Shown here piece after piece: positions 22,070 to 34,500 of a stretch of DNA of 64,000 bases. Position 1 is the first letter of the stretch, and each line of letters opens with the position of its first letter. The notes below the pieces were generated by a model. The model saw nothing but the letters and a program-made list of their open reading frames with translations, was not told the origin of the DNA and made no database searches. Origin of the DNA: Strigamia acuminata (taxonomy: Eukaryota; Arthropoda; Chilopoda; Geophilomorpha; Linotaeniidae); assembly GCA_949358305.1 (NCBI GenBank), contig OX442316.1, forward strand, positions 15,066,001 through 15,130,000, read 5' to 3'. The translations under genes and the position numbers were made by a program.

Positions 22070-22249
22070 ATCAATGGATAGGACACCATAGAAGATATAA
22101 ACAACTGATGCTGCAAACAATTGTCACAATGTTCAATTTATTTTTTGTAATAGTTTAAAAATGTACAAATTTATGTCTACAAAATGTAATGTAAAGTCTA
22201 AAATTCAATTTAATGTCTTAAAATTATATCGAAATAAATAGAATTTAGT
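22070..22249. other. 3' flank of unit 5
   Basis: Probable 3' UTR; AATAAA at about 22232. Homologous to 12868-13094. Confidence 0.5.
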
Positions 22250-22705
22250 TTGGATTGGTGTTGGAGCTTGGAAATACTTGTGCTAAATTGGTCGATTTCT
22301 TTATGGTATCTGGTTATCGTGATCGCCAAAGCGAAACGGGACGGTATTCACATCACAACTTCACATCTTGACAATTCTCGCGAGATTTTGCGTGACTTCG
22401 CGAGAAAGAAAACATCGGTCACACTGGTTATTTCGCTGGACGATTCGATGTTTGTTTCACAGCCCGAAATAATCCATCAAGATCGAGAAAATACAATGCT
22501 GTTGTATACTATGAAGAAATAGCATTCCACAGCATGACTACTATTGATAAAACTTGAACTTAGCTTGGCCTCGAAATAACAACAACAACAATGACCAACA
22601 ACAAAGAAGACCAAAATGGCGGCACATTATTAATGGCGGTATGCTGGAAAATGTCATCGACGATTCATCTTCATCGTGATCGCCGGCCGGATGGTTGAAA
22701 GGTTA
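22250..22705 (+). promoter_or_regulatory. Candidate promoter and untranslated first exon, block 3
   Basis: The best preserved of the three blocks. TCTCGCGAGA is at 22376-22385 with a second CTTCGCGAGAA nearby. The conserved segment with GATTCGATGTTTGTTTCACA follows, then ACCAAAATGGCGGCAC (about 22610-22625) and a GTTAGT donor at 22702. Unit 6 starts 0.7 kb downstream, with a TTTCTTAG acceptor at about 23339. Promoter role is inferred. Confidence 0.5.
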
Positions 22706-23428
22706 GTCGAAATTATTTTAAATTGTCTTCAGTTGTATGACAAGATTGAAAATTAATTTTTAAATAAAAACTTGGGGTAAAACATTTTTAAAAGAATTTT
22801 ATAGTAAATTTTAAAATGTTGCGAGACGATGTTTATTATCAAGCTTCAAATATTATGCTTGCTGTTTATTTAAAAATACAAGAGTGGGTGGAATATAAAC
22901 GTTTGTTTTCTGTGACTGACGAGAAATAAGTGAATGTTACGAGTGCGCCCGAGCTACGCAGCCTTTAGTAGACAAATATGGCGAGTGCGTCGAGCTACGC
23001 AGCTTTTAGTGCACAAATATGGCTCCTGAGTTTGAGATACCGATATTATTATTAATTCTCGTGAATACTATTCTTTTTTCAATTCAATTGATTTGTCATT
23101 TTTTACTGGTTGGTCGTTTTATTTCTTACTTTTTTGTTTTCTTGCGTGCTACTCTCTTTTCAATTTCAAATTGATTTCGTTAAATATGTTCTTTCCATAC
23201 ACGTTACATTTTTTATTTGTTTTGAAGTTTGTGCGGAACAATAAGTGACATTTGACTATTTTCACATCCATTCTCATCTTTATTTTTATTACTATAGTTA
23301 CTCCCATAACTTGTGCGAAATCGATGTTTTGTTTCTTAGGAACAGTCTGATTCTAACAGAGTTGCAGCAAACTGTGATCATTGTCGTGGATAAGTTGTCT
23401 TACTAAAAGCGAGCAGAAGAGATTAATA
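22706..23428. other. Leader region of unit 6
   Basis: Bases 22920-23030 hold two copies of a GTGCG.CGAGCTACGCAGCC segment, each ahead of AAATATGGC; one copy recurs near 31025 before unit 7. Bases 23320-23428 match 31405-31520. Apart from the candidate acceptor, no gene is seen. Confidence 0.4.
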
Positions 23429-23866
23429 ATGTTACTCCAATTAGTTTTAATGGTAATTGCGGTGTCTGCTAAATCAGTTGGAGAAAACTGCAGTCCATGC
23501 GAGCGGTAGGAATGTTTAATTAATTTAATTAAATATTAGTTTTGTTAACCTTTTCTGTTTCAACCTATGGTCAGTTATGATCTTAGGGTGTTGGGCCTGA
23601 ATTTCCCAAAAAGTAGCGGGATACCGGCAGAGCCAGCTGGTGGTTTTGTGGGGTCTTAAGAAAAAGTTATTAGTTGGGCTCCAATAAACAATTTTTTTTA
23701 TCGAAAAATCATATAATTTTATTAAACATAATTTACAAACATAACTACACAATAATATCTTAGAATTATCGTAATAATATCCAATTTTCTTAGAAATTTG
23801 AAAGTGGGGCCCGAAAAATCGACGTCTGAGCTGGTCCTGGGCCCAAGGCTGTCTCAGACGTCGATT

Positions 23867-23916
<50 letters not shown>

Positions 23917-26900
23917 GATGATGATAATGATAATAGTAAAGATTATTTTGATTATTTGTATCGAAATAATCTTTTTATAACTCGCTTTTTCTTTTTCGTT
24001 TAATAATTTACTAGCGGATAATTACTACTTGTACAAGTTAAAAACATCAAATATTAATGGTTTGGACCGGTCGATAAATAATTTTTTCAGTTATTGGTTT
24101 GAATTTGTGTGATACTATATATTTGGCCAGATATAGAAAATTGGAATTAGTTATTAGGACCATAAAACTCATTAGTTAAGAATTATATTTTCTTTTAATT
24201 TGAATCCCTTTTGATGAGTAAAAAGAATTAATTTCTTTCCTAATTTTTTAAAATTGTTTTTCTTGTTTACTTTTTGCACAATTTTTTTTGTAGATTTTCA
24301 TATATTTTCTCATTTTTCTCTCGACAATTTACATTTTCCCCACAATTTACTTTCATTTTCCTTTTATTCCCAAGATTTTGATTCATTTTGATTTACCGTA
24401 TTTCTTCGATACTAAGACGCACCTTATTTTTAGAGATGTTAAGTGGCAGATAAAAGTGCGTCTTAGAATCGAAGAAATACTAGCTGCATTCAAAAACTAA
24501 AATATTTTGTGTTTTACTTCAATTTTAAAACAAAAATGACATTTCCTGCTTAAACTCATGTTAAAACTTAAAATACACTTAAACTAAAATTGTTAATTTA
24601 ATTTTTGAATGCAGCTATTGTTATTTTATTTTGTTTTATTGCTTAGCAATGATGGTGACCAGAAAGTGAAAATTTTGCCGTCAAATTATTCACCAGCATT
24701 AACTGCAGCAAATGGTTGTAGCAAATATCTAAATTGAATAATGAATTAATTTTAATGACTTTAATTTCGCAGTAACTGTTGACTGGTCACTTAGAATTAG
24801 AGGAATTTTAATACTGTCCTCTAAAGACATGGTAATTTTTTTATTTTTATTTTACAAGCAACTTTGATAAGTGTAAAATGTGTGTGGAATGACTTAAACA
24901 CCTGCAGCCTCAACTATCCAATCGGATGCTAACAACTACTACTTCTCATGTAGTACTTTGTATCAGTCAAAAATTAGAATTTAAATTTAATCAAGTTATA
25001 TTAATGAAAATTAGAACTTATCAAGTCTCTACACGAGATATAAATACCCATTCAGTCAATTGTCACTATTTATTTAATATACCCATTTCAATTGGACAGG
25101 TAGACACATTGGCTTATGAACATCATGTACCTTTATTGTACTCGTATATAGAATCATATCATACATGTAAATTTTACTTGGCAGGACTTTAGTGTTGATG
25201 TACATGTAAAAACTGGATGGTTAGATAAACAACTACTGGAACCAAAACAGAACAAATCCTTAATGATTTTATCAAAAAGATTAGCTGATAAATTATTTAT
25301 TCCATTTTTGGAATTTACAAATTGCAAAGCTTGTAATCAGTTAATCGTTGATACAGATAAGTATCCTCTTCGTCTCTATGGGAGAAATGTTATCTATTTT
25401 TTCAGGTAAACACAATTGAGCTTTAATGAATACCGTATACAGGGTGTTCCATGAACATTGGTTTTTTTTACAATTTTGAAAAATTGGGCATTTATTTGAA
25501 ATTGTTTGATTGTATTTGTTGCAAGTCAAGGGTGGGGTCTATATTGGTAACAATGAAAATTGCTTATAATCATTGTAGGAAGAGAAAAATAAAAATTGAC
25601 GAGAAGATTATTTGTGTCATTATTAGACCAAATCCTTTGTTTATACTTGTTCAATTGTTTCTAGATTTTTATATCAGTTCGTTTTTTTAGTTTTTGAAAG
25701 TTTCCAAAAGTTGCCGTTGGTGGCGCTTTTTATGACGTAATCGGAGACAAACAAACAGCTTTTTAGAATGGGCTTGGCTTCATTTAAGAGCTGTGAAAAT
25801 TTTTTATTAGTAATTTTTAACCTATACACATGCACCAAATAGCAAATTTGAATATTTACTGAATGTTAAAAAGCCCAATAACCTAACAGTACTGTCAAAT
25901 TAATGGCCTAGATGGGGAACAGACTTTTCTTCCACCCTGTATACTGTAGTAAAGTTTTTTTTTCAAATAATTAATAATTTTTTATATGATCCCTAGTTAT
26001 TGCACGAACCAAATCTAACTGATTTAAAATTTTCTGTCCATGTCCTTTTTAACACAGATTCATCAATGGTCTCAATTATCATGTTTACATGTACCCAGTT
26101 ATCTGGATAAGTGAAAATGCAAAATTGAATTTTCTAGAAAACTGGTCATGTAAACGAAAAATTTTCAGATCAAATGCATTATGGGTAATTCAAGTGTGGC
26201 GTCATGTTTACCAGAAAACTAGGGACACGTAAATGCAAACGGTTATCTGGATAAATAAAATCTGAATTTTTACTTTTCTGAAAAACTGAGTACATGTAAA
26301 CAAGGTAACTGGTGGCAGTTATTATTCTTTGCTTAAGGTCACATATAGGGTATCCCAAAAATAACGCAAGATTTGAATTAGCCGCCATTTGTGCAGTAAA
26401 TTGTTGGCAACCCTGAAACAACAACGATTTGACAGCTGAAAGTTTAGGGTTTTATCTGCCGAAATTGGATTATATTGATGTGGCCAATATGTGGTTTCAA
26501 CAAGACGGTGCCACATGCCATATTGCCATACAACCATGGAAACAATTCAATTACTGCATGAGACATCATCGGTTTCAATGATCAGAATTGGCCCCTTTTT
26601 CTTGCACCGTCTTGTTGAAACCACATATTGGCCACATCAATATAATCCAATTTCGGTAGATAAAACCCTAAACTTTCAGCTGTCAAATCGTTGTTTCAGG
26701 GTTGCCAACAATATACTGCACAAATGGCGGCTAATTCAAATCTTGCGTTATTTTTGGGACACCCTTTACATCCCTTACTTCAGTATGGTACCGTACATAA
26801 TATCTTTCGTATAACCCCACAAGAAGAAGTCCAGGGATGATATGGCTGGAGAACGAGCAGGCCAGGGAATCGGGCCACCTCAGATTCTGATGGAGAACTT

Positions 26901-28109
26901 TGTGAATTGTTGTTGCTTATGGAGCAGCCACTTTTGTATATTTGTCCTTTTTAAATTATTTTTATATCTTAATTGATCTCCAAAAACTTTAATAATAAGC
27001 TTAGGTTATTAATAAGCAAAAAAAAAAATTATTTTATTACCACCTAATGTTAGCGTTAAAATTTTTTTAAAAATTGTTTAAAAACTTAGTGAACACCCTG
27101 TTTATCGAATTACCGTACGGTATTGCTTGTGATGTGTAGTATTCAAGACATTGTTAATTATTTTAGGCAAAAAATCAGCTTTAATTGCATTTTTGATTTG
27201 AGTCTATATCCATTTGATGTGCAAGTTTGTAGTATAGTGGTAACGCTAAGTAAGTACTGGTATGGCGACCAATTGATGTTTGTTTTAAATTTAAATTGTT
27301 TTTTTAGTTACACCTAAGAGGCATATTATTAACTTTTCTGTCGCTAATGATGCAAGATATTATGAAAAATTCGATAAAAAGCAAATGACAATGCCGTCTG
27401 AATTCAAACTCACAAAAATTCAAGTCCAAGAAACTAATTGCACTGAAGTTGAAGAAAATTCATACTTGAAAAGTAAGCGTAAAGACATTTGTATGTTTCC
27501 ATGTCTTTCTGATAAATTTAATTTTTAAATTTAATTTTAGGTAAATGTTTCAGTTATGAATTCACATTTGAAAGAACGATTTTACAAAATGTGCTTCTCA
27601 TATTCCTACCTAGTGTTCTCATTGTCATGCTTTCTTGGATATCTTTTTGGTTGGATGTTGAATTATCAGCTTCAAGGGTGGCTTTGGGTCAAACTTCACT
27701 GCTCACTTTGGCTGCACAATTCCATTCTTTGCAAAATAGTTTGCCGCCTGTTTCTACTGTAAAGGCGATTGATATTTGGATGTTTACTTGCATTCTCATG
27801 GCTTTTGCATCAATTTTGGAGTATGCCCTAGCTTACAATCATAAAACTCGGCGCTCGCAACAAAGAAACCAAGTTGGACCAAAGAGAAAAGTACTCCTCC
27901 GTATTATTTTTATAATTTAGTGTGGGACACTATTAATTATATTTTGTACATAGATGAAATACATGTATAAGGAAAAGCGAGGTTGCTGCCGATCCAAATC
28001 AGTTGACATATGGGCAAGAATTCTTTTTCCATCGGTTTTTTTAATATTTAATATTGCATTCTGGGGCTGGCTATTTCTTATGCGTGAATACAAGGATGTG
28101 TTCCTATAA
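23429..28109 (+). CDS. Cys-loop ion channel subunit, unit 6 (intact, 8 exons)
   Basis: Exons: 23429-23505, 24647-24714, 24773-24831, 25185-25405, 27167-27249, 27308-27472, 27541-27890, 27954-28109; 392 codons. The signal peptide runs into GENCSPCER. TNCKACNQ holds the CxxC motif, the Cys-loop reads CIFDLSLYPFDVQVC, and a MPSEFKLTKIQV strand precedes the second Cys pair. The filter is A-S-R (ELSASRVALG), shared only with unit 7. The M3-M4 loop is short and ends in QVGPKRK; after M4 the protein ends MREYKDVFL, shared with unit 7. Introns 1 and 4 are enlarged by a microsatellite, MITEs and a mariner relic, but every splice site is consensus. Very likely functional. Confidence 0.9.
23867..23914. 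repeat. (TAA)n microsatellite
   Basis: About fifteen TAA units in unit 6 intron 1, next to an inverted AATCGACGTCTGAG pair (about 23816 and 23853). Confidence 0.9.
24394..24480. mobile_element. Short palindromic MITE, TACCGTATTTCTTCGA type
   Basis: Left arm TACCGTATTTCTTCGATACT plus AAGACGCAC is inverted at the right as GTGCGTCTTAG...TCGAAGAAATA. Its ends resemble the larger elements at 43772 and 48181. Confidence 0.75.
24481..24617. mobile_element. TAGCTGCATTCAAAAA MITE, copy 1
   Basis: 137 bp with perfect 16-bp ends. Near-identical copies lie at 46565-46701 and 57545-57684, all inside receptor introns. The body includes ATATTTTGTGTTTTACTTCA and its imperfect inverse. Confidence 0.9.
25436..25945. 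mobile_element. Probable mariner-type repeat in unit 6 intron 4
   Basis: Left end ATACAGGGTGTTCCATGAAC; a right end of the type TTCCACCCTGTATA lies about 500 bp on. The ends match only in the CAGGGTG part, so this may be two fragments. No transposase is seen. Confidence 0.4.
26080..26310. mobile_element. ACATGTA palindromic MITE
   Basis: Outer arms CATGTTTACATGTACCCAGT and its inverse at about 26285-26308; inner pairs GTTATCTGGATAAGTGAAAA and GAAAACTG...ATGTAAAC are repeated in opposite senses. A fragment recurs near 33210-33300. Confidence 0.6.
26347..26895. pseudogene. Mariner-like transposase remnants within a foldback element
   Basis: Arms of over 100 bp starting AGGGTATCCCAAAAATAACG face each other (26347-26460 and about 26595-26765). 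Beside the left arm the + strand reads WFQQDGATCH, the second catalytic-aspartate motif of mariner transposases. On the - strand at about 26800-26890 the bases read WPARSP and SLDFFLWGY, the conserved segment with the third catalytic position. No long frame survives. It looks like a mariner copy that was inverted, duplicated and then decayed. Confidence 0.7.
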
Positions 28110-28250
28110 TTGCAATTTATAGTCTTTCAACGTCATACAACCACTGGCAAAAAGCGTACCATCAGTCTTTACATGCCGTAAACACTCTTAATAGAACACG
28201 GGTGTTTTATTGACTTAGATTTCTCCAACAACTTGTTTAGTGCTCTTAAT
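28110..28250. other. 3' flank of unit 6
   Basis: Short AT-rich spacer before the satellite; no clear AATAAA. The first satellite-like bases appear at about 28249. Confidence 0.4.
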
Positions 28251-29094
28251 GAATTTAGATATTTATTTTAGTCGTTTTGTTCAATTTAGATATTTATTTT
28301 AGTCGTTTTGTTCAATTTAGATATTTATTTTAGTCGTTTTGTTCAATTTAGATATTTATTTTAGTCGTTTTGTTCAATTTAGATATTTATTTTAGTCGTT
28401 TTGTTCAATTTAGATATTTATTTTAGTCGTTTTGTTCAATTTAGATATTTATTTTAGTCGTTTTGTTCAATTTAGATATTTATTTTAGTCGTTTTGTTCA
28501 ATTTTGATATTTATTTTAGTCGTTTTGTTCAATTTAGATATTTATTTTAGTCGTTTTGTTCAATTTAGATATTTATTTTAGTCGTTTTGTTCAATTTAGA
28601 TATTTATTTTAGTCGTTTTGTTCAATTTAGGTATTTATTTTAGTCGTTTTGTTCAATTTAGATATTTATTTTAGTCGTTTTGTTCAATTTAGATATTTAT
28701 TTTAGTCGTTTTGTTCAATTTTGATATTTATTTTAGTCGTTTTGTTCAATTTAGATATTTATTTTAGTCGTTTTGTTCAATTTAGATATTTATTTTAGTC
28801 GTTTTGTTCAATTTAGATATTTATTTTAGTCGTTTTGTTCAATTTAGATATTTATTTTAGTCGTTTTGTTCAATTTAGATATTTATTTTAGTCGTTTTGT
28901 TCAATTTTGATATTTATTTTAGTCGTTTTGTTCAATTTAGATATTTATTTTAGTCGTTTTGTTCAATTTAGATATTTATTTTAGTCGTTTTGTTCAATTT
29001 AGATATTTATTTTAGTCGTTTTGTTCAATTTAGATATTTATTTTAGTCGTTTTGTTCAATTTAGATATTTATTTTAGTCGTTTTGTTCAATTTA
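28251..29094. repeat. 31-bp satellite array, about 27 copies
   Basis: The unit TTCAATTTAGATATTTATTT plus TAGTCGTTTTG repeats head to tail for 844 bases. The copies are almost identical; a recurrent A-to-T variant (TTTTGATATT) appears in three copies at about 28503, 28720 and 28905, and one copy has AGGTATT. The variant spacing of seven units suggests higher-order expansion. Confidence 0.95.
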
Positions 29095-29099
29095 GGGGT

Positions 29100-29275
29100 T
29101 ACAATACCTGGCGCGGAATGGATTCATGCGCGCTTATTCAGTCTGCGGCTATTCAGCTCCTGTCATGATAATTCCGCGCTCAGGCAATTCCAGAACTGCC
29201 TAAGCGCGGAATTCTCTACTTACACCTTTCCGCGCTCAGGCAGTTCTGGAATTGCCTGAGCGCGGAATGGTGTGT
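29100..29275. mobile_element. GCGCGGAATT foldback element
   Basis: TTCCGCGCTCAGGCA and TGCCTGAGCGCGGAA segments occur twice each in opposite senses (29168-29210 and 29225-29270), with a GGCGCGGAATGG outer part at 29111. It is GC-rich against an AT-rich background and non-coding. Confidence 0.65.
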
Positions 29276-29284
29276 TGTAGAGCA

Positions 29285-31520
29285 GGGGTTCTCAAACTTT
29301 TTAGCATTGCAACCCATTTATATCGCATTTGCTTCGTGAGAGCTTTGTGTGCTTCATGTGTATCAAAACATAATTTGAACAGATATATTCGGTGGTAGGA
29401 AATGATTTATTTTATTTTATTTATTTCACTTTATTTTTAATTTGATATCTCATTGTAATTAATTTGAAAACGTTGCGATGTATTTGTGTGAGTGTGCAAT
29501 TTAATTGAACTTTTAATGAAATAAAACATTTAAGTTTCACACAGACCGAGAAATTGACTCTTTTCTGGGAAAAAAAATCGGAAAACGAACCTTTCAGATT
29601 GTGAATAAACGTGTTTTACAAATAAACTGCAGCTACAATTACTCAATTGCAAGTAAGTTTTGCTCTGGTCAATAAATTGATCGACCAGTAAAGGCTGCAT
29701 TCAGTAAATTATAATGTATATAAAAATAATAAATTAATCAATGAGAAAATGGTTGTTTTCTATACATAACAACATAGTTTCTGAGAATCTTACTGTTGAC
29801 ATGTGATTAACCAAACAAGCCTGAAGAAACCATCTACATAATAATTGTAGTTTATTTCCTCAGTGTTCGGTCACTCCCAACAGCGGAAAAGAATTATAAT
29901 GTTTAAAACGAGAATTTTACCAAAATTGTCATTTTATATTTTCCAAATAGCAGTTCTTGAGACGCAAACTGCTGACATGTAATTAACAAACAAGACTGAA
30001 GAAACCATTGAAATAGTATTCACGAAACTTAATTGTAATGTTTAAAACGAGACTTTTACAGAGCTGTCATCTTATATTTTTATCTGATGGTAATAAGCTT
30101 TCCATGCTTTGGTTAATGTTTATGTCAATTTTCCATTGCCGTATGATTAAGTTTTGATGCGATTCAGGCCACCATTGGTCAGAGCAGTCGCAAGACCCAA
30201 GTGCATAAAACAAAATCTTTTCGGGTTTAGACACAACTTAACAAAAATCCGAGTCAACTAGTTCCTCACCCGTCAGGCCTTATCTCCATATAAAGAAAAG
30301 AGTGACAGAAGACATACAATTTGGTAAGAGTTATTCAAGCCTGCAGAACTAACTGCAATATCAAATAATATTACTAAGAGCTTGTTGAGTTTTGTCCTAA
30401 TGCGAGTGTTGAACCCAAAGCCTTTCCCCGACCATCAAAATAACTGTTAAATACACACTAAAATATTGATAGAATACATTGTGATCACTTGGCCACCCAA
30501 GGGTGACCTGCATCACTGATACACACTGCCCATTGGCCCTGAAGTCAGCCCTACCCTTAGAGTGTGGACTAACCTAGTGAGGGGACGGAGGGAGCTGAGT
30601 GGAGTAGGAAGAGAAAGAGAGAGACAGAAAGTTGTCCGTGGTAGCCAGCGAGGGCAGTCATGCTCTGCACCAGCCTGTATATTTTTTTTTGGATTCGGTC
30701 AATAAAAAGTACCGATTCAAGAGATCGTAGCCGCATGGCATATTTGGGCGGACAATTCAAATTCGACCATGAAAAAATCACAAATTTGAAAAATTAGCCG
30801 ATTGGAATGTTTCAAAGATGTTTCCTGGGTGGAATTTGCCGCTGAATCCACTGGTAATCATAACTTTTTGATTGGAACAAAATTGATTTTTCTATTTGCA
30901 AAAAATAATCTAAGATTTAACATTTCAGCCACGTTCTGTGGAAAATGTTGGGTCTGAAAAGTTAATAAGTGCCGGGGCGGCAATTTGAAGCTTTATGGTT
31001 TGACGAGAAATAAGTGAATATGGCGAGTGTGTCGAGCTATGCAGCCCTTAGTGCACAAATGTGGCGCGTGGGTTTGAAGTGTACAGTTATCGATTAATTT
31101 CGGTGAAACAAATTAGTTCACGTGAATTACTCTCAATACCTTTTTTTAATGCATTACATCTGTATTTTGCTTACTTGTTGATATATTTTTTTTTGTTGGG
31201 TTTACTTTTTTGTCCACTTGCATGTACACTTCTTTGCACTTCAAATTGATTTCTCAAAACTGTCATCTGATGACACATATTTTATTTTTTTGTTTTTTTT
31301 GAAATTTGTGCGGAAAGAAATGTGACATTTCTTTTTTTTCATTTATTTTTATTTATTTTTTATTTATTTTTTATTACGTAAGTTACTCCCATAACTCGTT
31401 CAAAATCGATGTTTTGTTTCCTAGGAACAGTTTGATTCTAGTATCGTAGTTGTGGCGAACTGTGATCATTGTCGAAGATAAGTTGTCTTACTAATAACGA
31501 GCAGAACGGAATACGTCGTA
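29285..31520. other. Long spacer upstream of unit 7
   Basis: Begins with CAGGGGTTCTCAAACTTTTT, the left end of an hAT element like that at 39723; I see no matching right end. Bases 29789-30085 hold two imperfect copies of a segment with CTGAAGAAACCAT and GTTTAAAACGAGA. Bases 30665-30880 match 49360-49570. Bases 31020-31520 match the unit 6 leader. No gene seen. Confidence 0.45.
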
Positions 31521-34500
31521 ATGTTGCTCCAATTGGTTTTAATGCTATCCGCTATGTCCGCTAAGTCAGTTGGAGAAAACTGCTCATGCGAGGGGTAGGA
31601 ACGTTTGATTTAATTTAAATTTTGTTTTTGTTTTGTTAACCCTCCCTGGCCCGTCCTAGAGTCAGTTGTGAGTAGTGTCGGGCCGGTATTGCCCAAAAGA
31701 TACCGCGGATCCTTCACACTTTTTCTATTCTTTTATCACGCAGACAAAAGCTCCATTGGCATTGAGTTTTTGATTATTTTGATTATTTGGGTTAAGGTAG
31801 TAACGAAATAATCTCTGATATCTCACTTTTTGTTTACGTTTAATAATTAAATAGCTGACGAAAATATTCAATATAAAAGTTATTGACTGGTTCGATAAAT
31901 AAATCTTTTATTTCTTCTGTATTGGTTTGAATCTGAGCGATATCTCACCAGACAATAGGTGCGTTCAATTTCAAATCGAAAAACCGATTTTCTCGATTGT
32001 TCTTGGCGGAAATTATGCAAAACGAGTCATATTTTTGACAATCGGATTCTCGAAAAATCGATTCTCAAAATTCACGTATGGGGTGGAATCTTTGGATTTC
32101 GACTTGATTTAATTTGAATGCACCTATAGAAATTTAGATGTCAGGTGTAGTTATTGGTACGACAAAACTAATTATATTTTGGAATTTTATTATTTTCTTT
32201 TAATTTGAATAGATTGAGGAGTAAAAAAAAATTAATTTTTTCTTCTTTTGTGTTTGCACAATCATTTGATTATGACTCACAAAATTTAAAAAAAAAAAGA
32301 TTTTTCTCTCTCAAATTCTAAATTGCATTATTAAAATGAATTTGTCAAACAATAGAATCATTTAAATAAATTTTCATTAATTTCTTGCTGGCATGGGTAG
32401 AAAATGATCCAGTTTGGCGTGCCAATAAGGATTTTCTCTAGATTGGTACTGTTTAGTTATTTTTTCATAAATATTTTTATTTTGTTTTATTGCTTAGCAA
32501 TGCTGACCAGGAAGAAAATATTTTGCCAGCAAATTATTCATCTATGTCAACTTCAATGATTGGTTGTAGCAAATATACAAAGTTCATAATGAATTATATT
32601 TTGATGACTTTAATTTTATAGTAAATCTAGACTGGTCGCTTAAAATTAGAGGAATTTTAATATTGTCTTCTAAAGACATGGTAATGTTTAATGACTATAT
32701 TCTTTCCACACTCAAGGTTCACCCTGGAAGCTGGGCTCCCGTTGGCCGAGCTATTTAACTAGTGTAGCAGTAGTTGCATTGCAGTTCTAAGTAGGCCAAT
32801 GGGAGCCCAGCTTCCAGGGTCAACCTTGAGTGTGGAAAGAGTATAAGTACTGAATCTGCTCTCAGCAGCCCTGCATCCACTTTTAAGCACTAATTTTCCA
32901 TGTTTACATGTAGTACAATAGTGGACAAAAAAATTGTCTCATTCTGAATGCTGCTAAAATTGGAGTGAGTAATTCCAATTTTTGCCACAAGGGTGTATGG
33001 ACAAGTCTATTGTGTAGGGTGGGTGATCACTTAAGCTGTATTTAAAATGAATGCAGTTGGTCAGTTGCAGCCAGTTACGTGTGATCCCTAAAAAAAAGTA
33101 GACTTGACCAATCCGTCTGGTGGTTGCAATTGTAACTAGTCACTCAATTTCAGAAGTAAGCTGGGTATGACTAGGCAGCAACAATTTTTATGGCCAGGAT
33201 TGTACCTATATAGTTATCTAGATAAGTGAAAATACGAATTTTATTTTTCTCGGAAAACTGATTAGTGATTAGAAAAGAAACTTATTCGAAAAATTAAATT
33301 CCAGTTATACAAGATAAGATTACTGGTATGGGCATTTTGCACATTAGAAGCTGCATGTTCACATCTGCAAATGCATACAAGTGCTGTACTGATCTTGAAA
33401 TATTTTGTACGGCATTAATTACTACCCGCATCCATGTGTATTGTGCCGCATGTATTTTTTAATGTTAAACAAAATAAAATGGTGAAATTTAAACCCTAAA
33501 AAATGCTTCTAATCAAAACACATAAATATAGCTTAAAGAACAAACATTGGGCTTTATTTTATAAAAATGAATTTTTAACTTAAATGGGCCAAAAGTTATG
33601 TCCATTTGAATATACACTACTTGACACAAGTGTATTTGGCCACCACACTAATTGCCTTAAGTGAGTTGGGCAGAAACAGTTTAGCACCACAAAGAAAACC
33701 GGTTTCTTCAGAAAATCATTGTTTATTTGAACAATACATTTCAATATTTTGTTGGTTAACCAAAATTTTATATGTGACTGTGCAAGCCAAGTCTAAACCT
33801 AAATGTGATGGGTTTGGAACTGTTTCCATTGCTTCTCGATAGATGGCGCTACCACCTTATTAACCCCCACTTTGTAACCAATGATTATCACTCTCGTTTT
33901 TGTTATCACCTTTGTACTCACTTGAATATAACACGCATTTTGTTATCGTGGCTTTGGACTTTTATTTACCAACAACTACACAGCTACTACAGACTGAAAT
34001 CCTAACAATGGGTTATGGGCTCAGTGCGGAACAGTAAAAACTGTGAGTAAGCGGACTGTTTTGTGTTGAAAACAATTGGATTAGTGCAAATACGTGTAAA
34101 GTGAAACCAACAACAAAGGAGAACAATGGCCGACCCGAATACGAGTACACAGAGCTTCACGCACATCGAGAAGCTTGAGGGAAACAATTACCCAACGTGG
34201 TGTTGGAAAACCAAGATACTCTTGGAGAAACATGCAGTTCTAACAGCCATAAGTGATGATCCACCAGCAGCAGCAGCCACACAAGCTGAAAAGGATCTGT
34301 GGGCAAAGAATGATGTTTCTGCCCGAAATATTTTGGCCCAATCACTTACCGCTTCACAGGCAAGTTATGTGTTAAACAAAACGACGGCCAAGCAGATATG
34401 GGAAAAATTAGCGGACGTACACTCAGAAAAAGCTTGCAATTCAACGAGAACTGCATCGAACGACGTTCACGAAAGGCGAAAAAGCGGAAACGTATTTGCA

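Noticed and set aside
28251-29094. CRISPR-like array
   Set aside because: The repeat has no unique spacers, and the DNA is animal; it is a simple satellite.
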